A DNA stretch of 7,044 bases from Chloroflexota bacterium (GCA_016190465.1 JACPQP010000084.1:1-7044); one strand, 5' to 3'; shown: positions 1-6,283, counted from the stretch's first letter. The notes: a model not told the origin generated them from the letters alone. A program made the numbers and translations.

Positions 1-16
1 GGCGGGGACGGGGTGA

Positions 17-69
17 GACGCCCTCACCCCCGCCCTCTCCCGCTGGGAGAGGGGTGGGGTGAGGGCGTC
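17..69. repeat. Palindromic intergenic element upstream of ilvC
   Basis: A near-perfect inverted repeat. Positions 17-30 (GACGCCCTCACCCC) pair exactly with 56-69. After a 2-nt mismatch on each side, 33-41 (CCCTCTCCC) pairs exactly with 45-53 around the loop GCT, giving 23 bp in a 53-nt hairpin. An extra copy of the outer arm, GGGGTGAG, sits at 10-17 and could pair instead with 23-30. No T-run follows, so it is not a classical intrinsic terminator in the + direction. CCCTCTCCC/GGGAGAGGG palindromes resemble dispersed intergenic repeats of GC-rich bacteria (family knowledge, not checked here). It lies 35 nt before the ilvC start, so transcripts entering ilvC from upstream must carry it. Confidence 0.75.
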
Positions 70-104
70 GCGCAAGAGAAAAAACAAGAGGTGGGGACTG
101 GATA

Positions 105-1097
105 ATGGTCAATATGTACTATGACGCCGACCCCGATCTGGCGCTGCTTCAGGGAAAGAAGATCGCTATCATCGGCTACGGCAGCCAGGGCCACGCGCAC
201 GCGCTGAACCTGCGTGACAGCGGGCTCGACGTGGTGGTGGGCCTCTACCAGGGTAGTCGCTCGTGGGAGAAGGCGCAGGCCGACGGGGTCGAGGTAGCCA
301 CCGCCGAAGAGGCGGCGAAGCGAGCCGACTTCATGATGCTGCTCGTGCCCGACCAGACGCAGCCACGGCTCTATCAAGAGGCCATTGCCCCCAACCTGGG
401 GCCGGGCAAGACGTTGATGTTCGCGCACGGCTTCAACATCCATTTCAACCAGATCCTTCCGCCGAAGAACGTCGACGTCTCGATGGTTGCGCCTAAGGGC
501 CCGGGTCACATCGTGCGCGAGCTGTTCACGACCGGCGTCGGCACGCCAGCCCTGCTGGCCGTCTATCAGGACAGCTCGGGGCGGGCGACCGCCAACGCGC
601 TGGCCTACGCCAAGGGCATCGGCGCGACCAGTGCCGGCGTCATCGAGACGACCTTCCGCGAGGAGACCGAGACCGACCTGTTTGGCGAGCAGGCCGTGCT
701 CTGTGGCGGCGCCTCGGCTCTGATCAAGGCCGCGTTCGAGACGCTGGTCGAGGCGGGCTATCCGCCGGAGCTCGCCTACTTCGAGTGCTGCCACGAGCTG
801 AAGCTGATCGTCGACCTCATCTACAAGGGCGGTCTCAGCTACATGCGCTACTCGGTCAGCGACACGGCGGAGTACGGCGACTACACGGCCGGCCCCAGGG
901 TGATCGACGGGCAAGTCCGCGAGACCATGCGGGGCCTGCTCCGGGACATCCAGACCGGCGTGTGGGCGCGAAACTGGATCCTCGAGAACCAGGCCGGTCG
1001 GCCGAGCTTCTCCGCGCTACGCAAGCAGGACGCCGACCACCCGCTCGAGGTCGTCGGCAAGCGGTTGCGGGCGATGATGCCCTGGCTGAAGAAGTGA
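105..1097 (+). CDS. ilvC: Ketol-acid reductoisomerase (class I, NADP+-type fold)
   Basis: Converts 2-acetolactate or 2-aceto-2-hydroxybutyrate to the dihydroxy-acid by Mg-dependent isomerisation and NAD(P)H reduction, the second common step of valine and isoleucine synthesis in the cytosol. At 330 residues it has the short class I length. The Rossmann motif GYGSQGHAHALN is at residues 24-35; the cofactor-selecting loop after beta-2 is LYQGSRS (47-53). LVPD is at 80-83, AHGFNIHF with catalytic His108 at 107-114, and APKGPGH with Lys131 at 129-135. The metal ligands Asp191, Glu195, Glu227 and Glu231 and the substrate-binding Ser252 (SVSDTAEYG) are all present. ATG105 is preferred because AAGAGGTGGGG (86-96) lies 8 nt upstream; the in-frame ATG114 is less well placed. 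No promoter was found in 70-104, so transcription probably enters from upstream, where ilvB/ilvN would be expected. leuA follows after 12 nt. Confidence 0.97.
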   Translation: MVNMYYDADPDLALLQGKKIAIIGYGSQGHAHALNLRDSGLDVVVGLYQGSRSWEKAQADGVEVATAEEAAKRADFMMLLVPDQTQPRLYQEAIAPNLGPGKTLMFAHGFNIHFNQILPPKNVDVSMVAPKGPGHIVRELFTTGVGTPALLAVYQDSSGRATANALAYAKGIGATSAGVIETTFREETETDLFGEQAVLCGGASALIKAAFETLVEAGYPPELAYFECCHELKLIVDLIYKGGLSYMRYSVSDTAEYGDYTAGPRVIDGQVRETMRGLLRDIQTGVWARNWILENQAGRPSFSALRKQDADHPLEVVGKRLRAMMPWLKK

Positions 1098-1109
1098 CAA
1101 GGAGAGACT

Positions 1110-2654
1110 ATGGACCGGGTATTGATCTTCGACACGACGCTGCGGGATGGTGAGCAGTCGCCGGGCTGCACGCTCAACACCGCGGAGAAGATCACCATCG
1201 CCCACCAGCTCCAGCGGATGGGCGTGGACATCATCGAGGCAGGCTTCCCGGCTTCGTCGCCGGGCGACTTCGACGCCGTGCAACGCATCGCCCGGGAGGT
1301 GCGCGGCGTCACCATCTGCGGGCTGGCCCGGGCCGTGCCCCTCGATATCGACCAGGCGGGCGAGGCGCTCCGGGACGCCGAGCGCCCGCGCATCCACGTC
1401 TTCATCTCCTCGTCGGACATCCACCTGGCTCACCAGCTCCGCAAGAGCCGAGAGAAGGTGCTGGAGATGGCCGCGGAGATGGTTGCCCGGGCGAGGGGCT
1501 TCGTCGAGGACGTCGAGTTCTCGCCAATGGACGCGACCCGCTCCGACCCCGAGTACCTGATGCAGATGCTGGCCATCGCCATCGAGGCCGGGGCGACTAC
1601 CCTGAACATCCCGGACACCGTCGGCTACACCACCCCCTACGAGTTTGGACGCCTCATCGCTGACATCCGGGCGAAGGTGCCGGGCGTCGAGAAGACGATC
1701 ATCTCGGTCCACTGCCACGACGACCTGGGGATGTCGGTGGCCAACAGCCTCGCCGCCGTCGTCAACGGTGCCCGACAGATCGAGTGCACGATCAACGGGC
1801 TGGGCGAGCGCGCCGGCAACTGCTCGCTGGAAGAGGTCGTGATGTCCCTGCGGACCCGGAAGGACTACTACAAGATCGACACCCGGGTCGACACGACCCA
1901 GATCTACAAGACCAGCCGGATGGTCTCCAACTACACCGGCATGCTCGTCCAGGCGAACAAGGCCATCGTCGGGGCCAATGCCTTCGCCCACGAGTCGGGC
2001 ATCCACCAGGACGGCTTCCTCAAGGAGCGCACGACCTACGAGATCATGGATCCGACGGCAGTCGGTCTGGTCCAGAGCACGCTGGTCCTGGGCAAGCACA
2101 GCGGACGGCACGCCTTCAAGGCCCGGCTGCAAGAGCTGGGGTACAGCCTCTCCGAGGAGGAGCTTGGCCGAGCCTTCGCCCGGTTCAAGGAGGTCGCCGA
2201 CCTGAAGAAGTCCGTCACCGACCGCGACATCGAGGCGCTGATTGCCGACGAGGTCCGGGCGCCGGCCGAGATCTACCGGCTGGACCACGTCCAGGTCTCC
2301 TGCGGCGACCACAGCATCCCGACCGCGACGGTGCGCCTGACCGCGCCGGATGGCGCCGTCCTGGTCGACTCGGCGCACGGGACCGGTCCGGTCGACGCGG
2401 TGTACAAGGCGATCAACCGAGTAGTCGGGGTGCCGAACCGCCTGACTGAGTACTCGGTGCAGTCGGTTACCGCGGGCATCGACGCCATCGGCGAAGTGTC
2501 GATCCGGATCGAGGCGGACGGGCGCACGTACTCGGGTCGAGGCGCGAACACCGACATCATCGTGGCCAGCTCGCGGGCCTACATCAACGCGCTGAACAAG
2601 CTCATCGCGAACCGCGCCCTCACGACCGAGGGGCAGCCGGCAGTCGCCAGTTGA
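1110..2654 (+). CDS. leuA: 2-isopropylmalate synthase
   Basis: Condenses 2-oxoisovalerate with acetyl-CoA to 2-isopropylmalate, the committed step of leucine synthesis. At 514 residues it has the usual length of the bacterial type. The N-terminal HMGL-like TIM barrel (about 5-270) opens with FDTTLRDGEQSPG (7-19; Arg12, metal ligand Asp13). It also has HCHDDLG with metal ligands His201 and His203, and NGLGERAGNCSLEE (229-242) with Asn237. A linker region carries AHESGIHQDG (293-302) and LGKHSGRH (327-334). The C-terminal LeuA dimer/regulatory domain (about 385-505) has GTGPVDA (424-430) and GRGANTDI (476-483), where leucine feedback inhibition normally acts. AAGGAG (1099-1104) is 5 nt before the ATG, and the 12-nt gap to ilvC indicates one operon. 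Related citramalate or homocitrate synthases are possible, but the motifs and the ilvC context favour LeuA. Confidence 0.95.
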   Translation: MDRVLIFDTTLRDGEQSPGCTLNTAEKITIAHQLQRMGVDIIEAGFPASSPGDFDAVQRIAREVRGVTICGLARAVPLDIDQAGEALRDAERPRIHVFISSSDIHLAHQLRKSREKVLEMAAEMVARARGFVEDVEFSPMDATRSDPEYLMQMLAIAIEAGATTLNIPDTVGYTTPYEFGRLIADIRAKVPGVEKTIISVHCHDDLGMSVANSLAAVVNGARQIECTINGLGERAGNCSLEEVVMSLRTRKDYYKIDTRVDTTQIYKTSRMVSNYTGMLVQANKAIVGANAFAHESGIHQDGFLKERTTYEIMDPTAVGLVQSTLVLGKHSGRHAFKARLQELGYSLSEEELGRAFARFKEVADLKKSVTDRDIEALIADEVRAPAEIYRLDHVQVSCGDHSIPTATVRLTAPDGAVLVDSAHGTGPVDAVYKAINRVVGVPNRLTEYSVQSVTAGIDAIGEVSIRIEADGRTYSGRGANTDIIVASSRAYINALNKLIANRALTTEGQPAVAS

Positions 2655-2699
2655 GGGCCCGATAGGCTTTTCGCTGAGGGAACTCCGGGGACGAGCTTG

Positions 2700-2749
2700 C
2701 GCGGACAGCACCAAGCCCGGCTCCCTGGCCGGTCTTGGTGCTGTCCGCG
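2700..2749 (+). terminator. Strong hairpin after leuA, likely transcription end
   Basis: A perfect 16-bp inverted repeat: 2700-2715 (CGCGGACAGCACCAAG) pairs with 2734-2749. Inside the 18-nt loop, 2717-2721 can pair with 2728-2732, extending the structure. It begins 45 nt after the leuA stop. No T-run follows on + (ACGGCTTCCTG), nor is there an A-run before it for the - direction, so it is not canonical. In GC-rich genomes such U-less hairpins often mark 3' ends. A role in 3'-end stabilisation is an alternative. Confidence 0.55.
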
Positions 2750-2788
2750 ACGGCTTCCTGCTCCATCACTGCCGTCCTGCGACTGGAT

Positions 2789-2822
2789 CCGGAAGCCACG
2801 GCGACTCGGCCGTGGCCTCCGG
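2789..2822 (-). terminator. Second hairpin, 3' of the minus-strand gene remnant
   Basis: Positions 2789-2802 (CCGGAAGCCACGGC) pair with 2809-2822 with a single A/C mismatch around a 6-nt loop. It lies about 30 nt beyond the stop of the minus-strand remnant (2852-2944) and 40 nt beyond the leuA hairpin. It may therefore have been the terminator of that lost gene, facing leuA. No U tract is present; the strand is inferred from context. Confidence 0.4.
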
Positions 2823-2851
2823 GTGAAGTCAGCGCGACCGCGCAGCGCCGC

Positions 2852-2944
2852 TCAGACGCTCGTTACCTCTTTCCTGATGGCTTCGAGTTGCGCGCGGCCG
2901 TTCTTGTAGGCGTCGTTCGCCGCGTCGGTCAGGAGCTTGCCGCC
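2852..2944 (-). pseudogene. C-terminal remnant of an unidentified minus-strand gene
   Basis: The minus frame encodes about 30 residues that read like a genuine charged, helical protein end: GGKLLTDAANDAYKNG, then RAQLEAIRKEVTSV, then TGA (2854-2852). Over 80 percent of its codons end in G or C, and a hairpin follows the stop. The frame is closed by TAG at 2947-2945 and has no ATG, GTG or TTG start, so it is not a complete gene. Its 5' side abuts the truncated receiver fragment that reads the other way. I do not recognise the family. A one-base frameshift could instead link it to the antisense frame of the receiver fragment (GLASATELVG), but the receiver reading there fits its own family better. 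Confidence 0.4.
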
Positions 2945-3245
2945 CTACCAGTTCCGTGGCGCTCGCCAGCCCGAGGAAGCGCTTGGCCAGGCCGAGGAAG
3001 TCGCGTTCGCGGCCATCGTCCTGGACGTCATGCTTCCGGGAATCGACGGCTGGGAGTTGCTCGGACGCTTCCGCGAGCATCCCCGGACCCAGAATGTCCC
3101 GGTCGTCGTCTGCACCATCCTGCCCCAGGAGCAGCTCGCCCTCACCCTCGGCGCGGCGGCCTTCATCCGCAAGCCGGTCACGCGGCAGGCTCTCCTGTCG
3201 GCACTGGATCGCCACCTGCGCCCGCGCTCGAGAGAATCCGGATGA
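2937..3245 (+). pseudogene. Response-regulator receiver domain, 5'-truncated
   Basis: About 102 residues read as the C-terminal two-thirds of a CheY-like receiver. The phosphoacceptor Asp30 is in VLDVMLPGIDGWELL (28-42), the switch Thr60 in VPVVVCTI (54-61), and the conserved Lys79 in AFIRKPV (75-81). The spacing from Tyr4 to Asp30 matches ordinary receivers. Strand beta-1 with its acidic pair, helix alpha-1 and the start of beta-2 are missing: upstream the frame holds only a few unrelated codons and then TAG at 2907-2909. The only nearby start is TTG2937, with AGGAG just 1 nt before it, too close to serve. It resembles the pseudo-receiver of the neighbouring kinase (shared VC, LG, KPV and LLxALD pattern). 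It may be a lost partner regulator or the broken end of a second hybrid kinase. A product, if made, could not bind Mg normally. Confidence 0.7.
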
Positions 3246-5424
3246 GCGCCTCGACGCAGGCAAGCAACTGGTGAACGGCGAGCCCGCCGGAGTGGACGAC
3301 GCCCAGAGCGTTGCTGACGATCAACTGGCCGTGCGGGTCGTGGGCGGAGATCACCACTACCGGGACGTGGCGCAGCGCGAGATCCTGGTTTCGCGCCTCG
3401 AGGAGCCGGAAGCCGTCCATATCGGGCATCACCAGGTCGAGCAGGATGGCATCGGGTCGCTCGGTTCTCAAGAGATCAAGAGCCTCGCGGCCGTTCGTCG
3501 CCCCAAGCACTCGATACCCCGGCTGAGCCGAGGCCAGCACGCGCCGGAAGAGCTGGAGAGCCTCCGGCTCATCGTCCATGACCAGGATCGTCCGATCCTT
3601 CAGGTGCAGGTGATCGAGGGCGGCCAGCAGCCGCTCCCGGGAGACCGGCTTGACCAGATAGTCGTCGACCCCGAGGGTGCTGGCTGCTTCGCTCTCGCCC
3701 GGCACGGCGCAGACGATCGCTGGGGTGCTCCTGGGCAACCCACCCGACCGCGCGAGCTCCTGTAGCGCCGCGCCCACCGAGACGCCGTTGACCAGGAGCG
3801 CCTGAGTAGGCGCGTGCGCCAGCTCCTGGATGGCGTGTGCCAGGTTGGTGGCCGGCACCAGCTCGCAATCCGTCATATAACGGGCCAGCAGCCGCTGGAG
3901 GGATCTGCCGCTCTCCAGCACGACGAGCCGGGGCCGAACGACGATGGGCGGCAGGCTCCAGCGCCGCGTGCGCGGCTGGAGCTCCCAGCGCGGGTTGATC
4001 CAGCGCGAGGCCCCGCCGTCTACGGCGACCGACGGGTCGACCGGCAGCCGAAAGAAGAAGGTCGTGCCGGCGCCGGGTTGGCTCTCGAGCCACATCCTGC
4101 CCCCGTGCTGCTCGACGAAGCTCTTGCTGATGCTCAAGCCGAGTCCGGTGCCCCCGTGCCGCCGGCGGATCGAGGCGTCGAGCTGCTGGAACGGACGGAA
4201 GACCCGTTCCGCGTCTTCCGGAGCGATGCCGGGGCCGGTGTCGGCAACGCTCACCACGACGTCGCTCCCCAGCCCTTCTCCCTCTCGCCAGGCGCGTACC
4301 TCGACCCCGCCATGCTCGGTGAAGCGGCCGGCGTTGCTGAGGAGGTTGAGCACGACCTCCCGGACGCGCGTTCGATCGCACAGCACCGCGGGCAGGTCGT
4401 CCGGAACCTCCACGCGCAGGTAGAGCCGCTTCGACTCGAAGAGCGCTCGCACGGCCGCGATGGCGGCGTCGACGATCCCCCGCGGGGTCACCCGCTCCTT
4501 GACGAGGGCCATCTGGCCGGCCTCGATCTGGCTGAGATCGAGCACGTCGTCGATCAGGCTGGAGAGGTGCTGGCTGTTCCGGCGGACGACCTCGAGGTCG
4601 GCAAGCAGAGCGGCCGGGATGTAGCTACCGTAGGTCTCGGGCGCCTCCAGGATCATCTCGGCGAAGCCGATGATCATGTTCAGCGGCGTGCGCAGCTCGT
4701 GGCTCACGTTGCTGACGAACTGCTCCTTGGTCCGGCGGGCGTCCTCGGCCGCCTGGCGCAGCGCATTGGCCAGTTGGTTCAACCGGACCAGTTGGATGTT
4801 CGCCGCGGCCAGATCGTCGAGCGTTTGCTTGAGCTGCACCTGCTGGTCGCGCGCCCGCTCCAGGAGCGAACGGCTCTGCTCGTAGCTGGACCACGACCAT
4901 CTCAGGGTTGTCGCCAGCGGCCGGCTCGTCAGCCAGACCAGCCCGACGGTGCCCCAGATCATCACCAGCGAGATGGCGCGCAGCGTCTCATCGGCGGGGA
5001 GTATCGTCTTCGGGGCCAGCACCAGCAACGCCGTACAGAGGGTCGCCAGGAGCGTGGCTCCGAGCACGCTGATGAACTGCGCGGCCAGACCGACCGCGAG
5101 CCCGAGCATGGCAAGGCCAGCGCTCGCCTGACCCCAGACGGCGAGGAGAAAAACAGACCCCGTGCAGCCCGAGGCGAGCGTCCACGCCGCACCCAGGTAA
5201 CAGCGCTTGTAGAGGACCCAGACAAGGGCGGCTATCAGGCACAGCAGCAGGGACAGGCCAACGGCATAGGCCGGGTCGGGGAACTGGCGGGCCACTCCCA
5301 GCAGGGCCAGGCTCGCCACGAGCAGCCCCGGGGCGACCAGGAGTATTGTGTCTTCCTGCAACTGCCGCAGCATCGGCCCGATCTCGGGCGGGCCGACTGG
5401 TTGCTCGACCGGGCTTGCCGACAT
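3178..5424 (-). CDS. Membrane hybrid sensor histidine kinase with two receiver-like domains
   Basis: A 748-residue two-component kinase. About six hydrophobic segments span residues 27-168 with no large periplasmic domain, so the signal is probably sensed in or near the membrane. A coiled coil (about 180-235) leads to HisKA (233-301) with NVSHELRTPLN, phospho-acceptor His242. HATPase (346-461) has an N box with Asn360 and Asn364 (LNLLSNAGRFT), a G1 box DTGPGI (from 395) and a G2 box GGTGLGLS (from 424). A first receiver-like domain (497-605) has no acidic pair and Asn546 in place of the Asp, but keeps Lys592 (YLVKPV). The second (610-731) has Asp617/Asp618 and Asp663 (AILLDLVMPDMDGF) but no Lys; VVHSGGL stands at that position. 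No output domain is present. ATG5424 is chosen because GGAGGT lies 7 nt upstream; a GTG at 5475 would add 17 residues. The 3' end overlaps the receiver fragment by 68 bp. Confidence 0.92.
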   Translation of the reverse strand: MSASPVEQPVGPPEIGPMLRQLQEDTILLVAPGLLVASLALLGVARQFPDPAYAVGLSLLLCLIAALVWVLYKRCYLGAAWTLASGCTGSVFLLAVWGQASAGLAMLGLAVGLAAQFISVLGATLLATLCTALLVLAPKTILPADETLRAISLVMIWGTVGLVWLTSRPLATTLRWSWSSYEQSRSLLERARDQQVQLKQTLDDLAAANIQLVRLNQLANALRQAAEDARRTKEQFVSNVSHELRTPLNMIIGFAEMILEAPETYGSYIPAALLADLEVVRRNSQHLSSLIDDVLDLSQIEAGQMALVKERVTPRGIVDAAIAAVRALFESKRLYLRVEVPDDLPAVLCDRTRVREVVLNLLSNAGRFTEHGGVEVRAWREGEGLGSDVVVSVADTGPGIAPEDAERVFRPFQQLDASIRRRHGGTGLGLSISKSFVEQHGGRMWLESQPGAGTTFFFRLPVDPSVAVDGGASRWINPRWELQPRTRRWSLPPIVVRPRLVVLESGRSLQRLLARYMTDCELVPATNLAHAIQELAHAPTQALLVNGVSVGAALQELARSGGLPRSTPAIVCAVPGESEAASTLGVDDYLVKPVSRERLLAALDHLHLKDRTILVMDDEPEALQLFRRVLASAQPGYRVLGATNGREALDLLRTERPDAILLDLVMPDMDGFRLLEARNQDLALRHVPVVVISAHDPHGQLIVSNALGVVHSGGLAVHQLLACVEALIRILSSAGAGGDPVPTGEPAA

Positions 5425-5431
5425 GCGGTCC

Positions 5432-5437
5432 ACCTCC
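5432..5437 (-). promoter_or_regulatory. Ribosome binding site setting the kinase start
   Basis: GGAGGT on the minus strand, 7 nt before ATG5424. The alternative GTG at 5475 is preceded by no comparable purine-rich stretch (only TGACGGCT), so this site decides the start. Confidence 0.7.
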
Positions 5438-5456
5438 GGCGTCCTCCATCCTCCGA

Positions 5457-5491
5457 CGCAAGTCCGACGAAGCACAGCCGTCAGACTTGCG
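5457..5491 (-). promoter_or_regulatory. Dyad/hairpin in the kinase mRNA leader
   Basis: Positions 5457-5464 (CGCAAGTC) pair exactly with 5484-5491. After a C/A mismatch, 5466-5469 (GACG) pair with 5479-5482 (CGTC), giving 12 bp around a 9-nt loop. It lies just downstream of the predicted -10 box (5504-5509), so it would form near the 5' end of the kinase mRNA. It covers the alternative GTG5475 start, which would hinder its use. It could be a regulator-binding dyad, an RNA stem or chance. Confidence 0.35.
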
Positions 5492-5503
5492 ACACGCGCC
5501 GTC

Positions 5504-5532
5504 AGTATAGTCCGGGGCTTCCACCTGGTCCA
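5504..5532 (-). promoter_or_regulatory. Sigma-70-type promoter of the kinase gene
   Basis: On the minus strand: -35 TGGACC (5532-5527; 4 of 6 to TTGACA), a 17-nt spacer, then -10 TATACT (5509-5504; 5 of 6 to TATAAT). It predicts a leader of about 70 nt to ATG5424. The -35 box is embedded in the small palindrome CCTGGTCCAGG (5524-5534), a possible operator. TATACT stands out in this GC-rich context. Confidence 0.5.
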
Positions 5533-5568
5533 GGCGCCCTCCTGGGAGCGTCAATGCTTGCCACCCTC

Positions 5569-5597
5569 TTGATCTGGTATGCACTCTGATGTACTCT
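5569..5597 (+). promoter_or_regulatory. Possible promoter of the toxin-antitoxin operon
   Basis: -35-like TTGATC (5569-5574), a 17-nt spacer and a weak -10-like TACTCT (5592-5597). These lie 34 nt before the HTH gene start, and GGGAGG (5618-5623) follows 8 nt before its ATG. The -35 is good and the -10 poor. No clear inverted repeat for autoregulation was found between the promoter and the start. Confidence 0.3.
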
Positions 5598-5631
5598 TCT
5601 CCCACGGGGTAGTGAGAGGGAGGGTTCGCCC

Positions 5632-5940
5632 ATGCTAAGTGTGGAAGAGGTGGCGCGTCGGCTGCGCGTGAACATTCGGACGATCTACCGTGCGATCAAC
5701 CGAGGCGAGTTGCGGGCTGTCCGCGTTGGCCGGCTGTGGCGCGTGTGTCAGGATGACCTGGACGCGTTCCTGGCCGGCGGGAGCGGCCGTGGCAGAAAGA
5801 GCGCGAGGGGCTTCGAGGGATTCGCCGACGCCGAACCGCTATCCGCTGAGGACCTCGAGGCGGTCCGGGAGGGAATCGAGGCGATCCGGCGCGGCGACTA
5901 CGTCACCCTGGACGAGTACGAGCGCCAACGGTCGGCGTGA
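5632..5940 (+). CDS. Excisionase/MerR-type HTH protein, putative antitoxin
   Basis: 102 residues. The N-terminal half is a winged HTH of the HTH_17/excisionase type: LSVEEVARRL (2-11), recognition helix around IRTIYRAINRGEL (15-27), wing RAVRVGRLWRV (28-38), then DDLDAFLAG (41-49). After a Gly/Arg/Lys-rich linker (50-62), the tail (about 70-102, EDLEAVREGIEAIRRGDY then VTLDEYERQ) resembles the helical toxin-binding tails of small antitoxins. The TGA overlaps the downstream RelE-like gene by 4 bp (GTGA), the coupling typical of type II modules. It probably neutralises that toxin and binds its own promoter. A stand-alone DNA-binding regulator or excisionase is less likely, since no integrase is near. 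ATG5632 has GGGAGG 8 nt upstream. Confidence 0.8.
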   Translation: MLSVEEVARRLRVNIRTIYRAINRGELRAVRVGRLWRVCQDDLDAFLAGGSGRGRKSARGFEGFADAEPLSAEDLEAVREGIEAIRRGDYVTLDEYERQRSA

Positions 5941-6209
5941 GCTACACGATTCGACTGGCGCGTCCGGCCGCGAAAGCGCTCGAGCGCCTTGACCAGTCGA
6001 CCGAGGGACGGGTCCGGACTCGCCTGCGCGAACTGGCTGATGATCCCTTTGATCCACGTCTCAGCAAGCCGCTCGTCGGCGTCGAAGGATTGCGCTCGTC
6101 GCGAATCGGAGGCTGGCGCGTTCTCTTCACGGTGAACGAAGCGGAGAGAGCGGTGTACGTCGTGGCGATCAGGCCGCGGGGTGAGGCGTATCGCCGCCTA
6201 AACGACTGA
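5937..6209 (+). CDS. RelE/ParE-family toxin
   Basis: 90 residues, the usual size of the RelE/ParE fold. It begins SYTIRLARPAAKALERLD (2-19), then helix RVRTRLRELADDP (25-37), LVGVEGLRSSRIGGWRVLF (46-64) and the last strand and tail VVAIRPRGEAYRRL (75-88). Basic residues Arg53, Arg56, Arg61, Arg79 and Arg81 and Tyr85 fall where RelE-type ribosome-dependent mRNA interferases carry catalytic or RNA-contacting residues. ParE gyrase poisons share the fold, so the target is not settled. The GTG start lies inside the end of the HTH gene (GTGA overlap), so translation is probably coupled to keep antitoxin in excess. It converges on the BON gene. Confidence 0.85.
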   Translation: MSYTIRLARPAAKALERLDQSTEGRVRTRLRELADDPFDPRLSKPLVGVEGLRSSRIGGWRVLFTVNEAERAVYVVAIRPRGEAYRRLND

Positions 6210-6254
6210 GAATTGCCCCGGGCTCGCACTGCGGGTTCCCACCCCCCCCATGGG

Positions 6255-6282
6255 CGGCATCTTCCGGCTGATCGGAATGCCG
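6255..6282. terminator. Hairpin between convergent toxin and BON genes
   Basis: Positions 6255-6260 (CGGCAT) pair with 6277-6282 (ATGCCG), and 6263-6266 (TCCG) with 6273-6276 (CGGA), with a 2-nt bulge and a 6-nt loop. It sits 45 nt after the toxin stop and immediately after the BON stop, so it could end transcription from both sides. There is no T-run on either side, so this rests on position and pairing only. Confidence 0.3.
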
Positions 6283-6283
6283 T

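Noticed and set aside
1..104. T-box or peptide-type attenuator before ilvC
   Set aside because: No T-box core, no leader peptide rich in Val, Leu or Ile codons and no terminator T-run are visible; only the palindromic element is supported.
24..914. 296-residue minus-strand frame over ilvC
   Set aside because: Antisense of ilvC and of the palindromic element; no protein family pattern.
1017..2714. 565-residue open frame on the minus strand
   Set aside because: It is antisense to leuA, whose product has a full set of family motifs. High G+C leaves long open antisense frames, and the translation is Arg/Asp/Val-rich with no recognisable domain.
2829..3263. Minus-strand frame that could join by a one-base frameshift near 2942 to the C-terminal remnant (GLASATELVG then GKLL)
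   Set aside because: Removing one G would fuse the frames smoothly, but the plus strand reads as a receiver with correct spacing from Tyr4 to Asp30, so the antisense reading is probably a coincidence. A sequencing check of the GGGCGG run would settle it.
5425..5475. GTG5475 start giving a 765-residue kinase
   Set aside because: No good ribosome binding site, the codon lies inside a predicted leader hairpin, and ATG5424 has GGAGGT at 7 nt.
3814..5589. 591-residue open frame on the plus strand
   Set aside because: Shadow of the kinase gene; low-complexity composition rich in Arg, Gln, Glu and Pro and no domain pattern.
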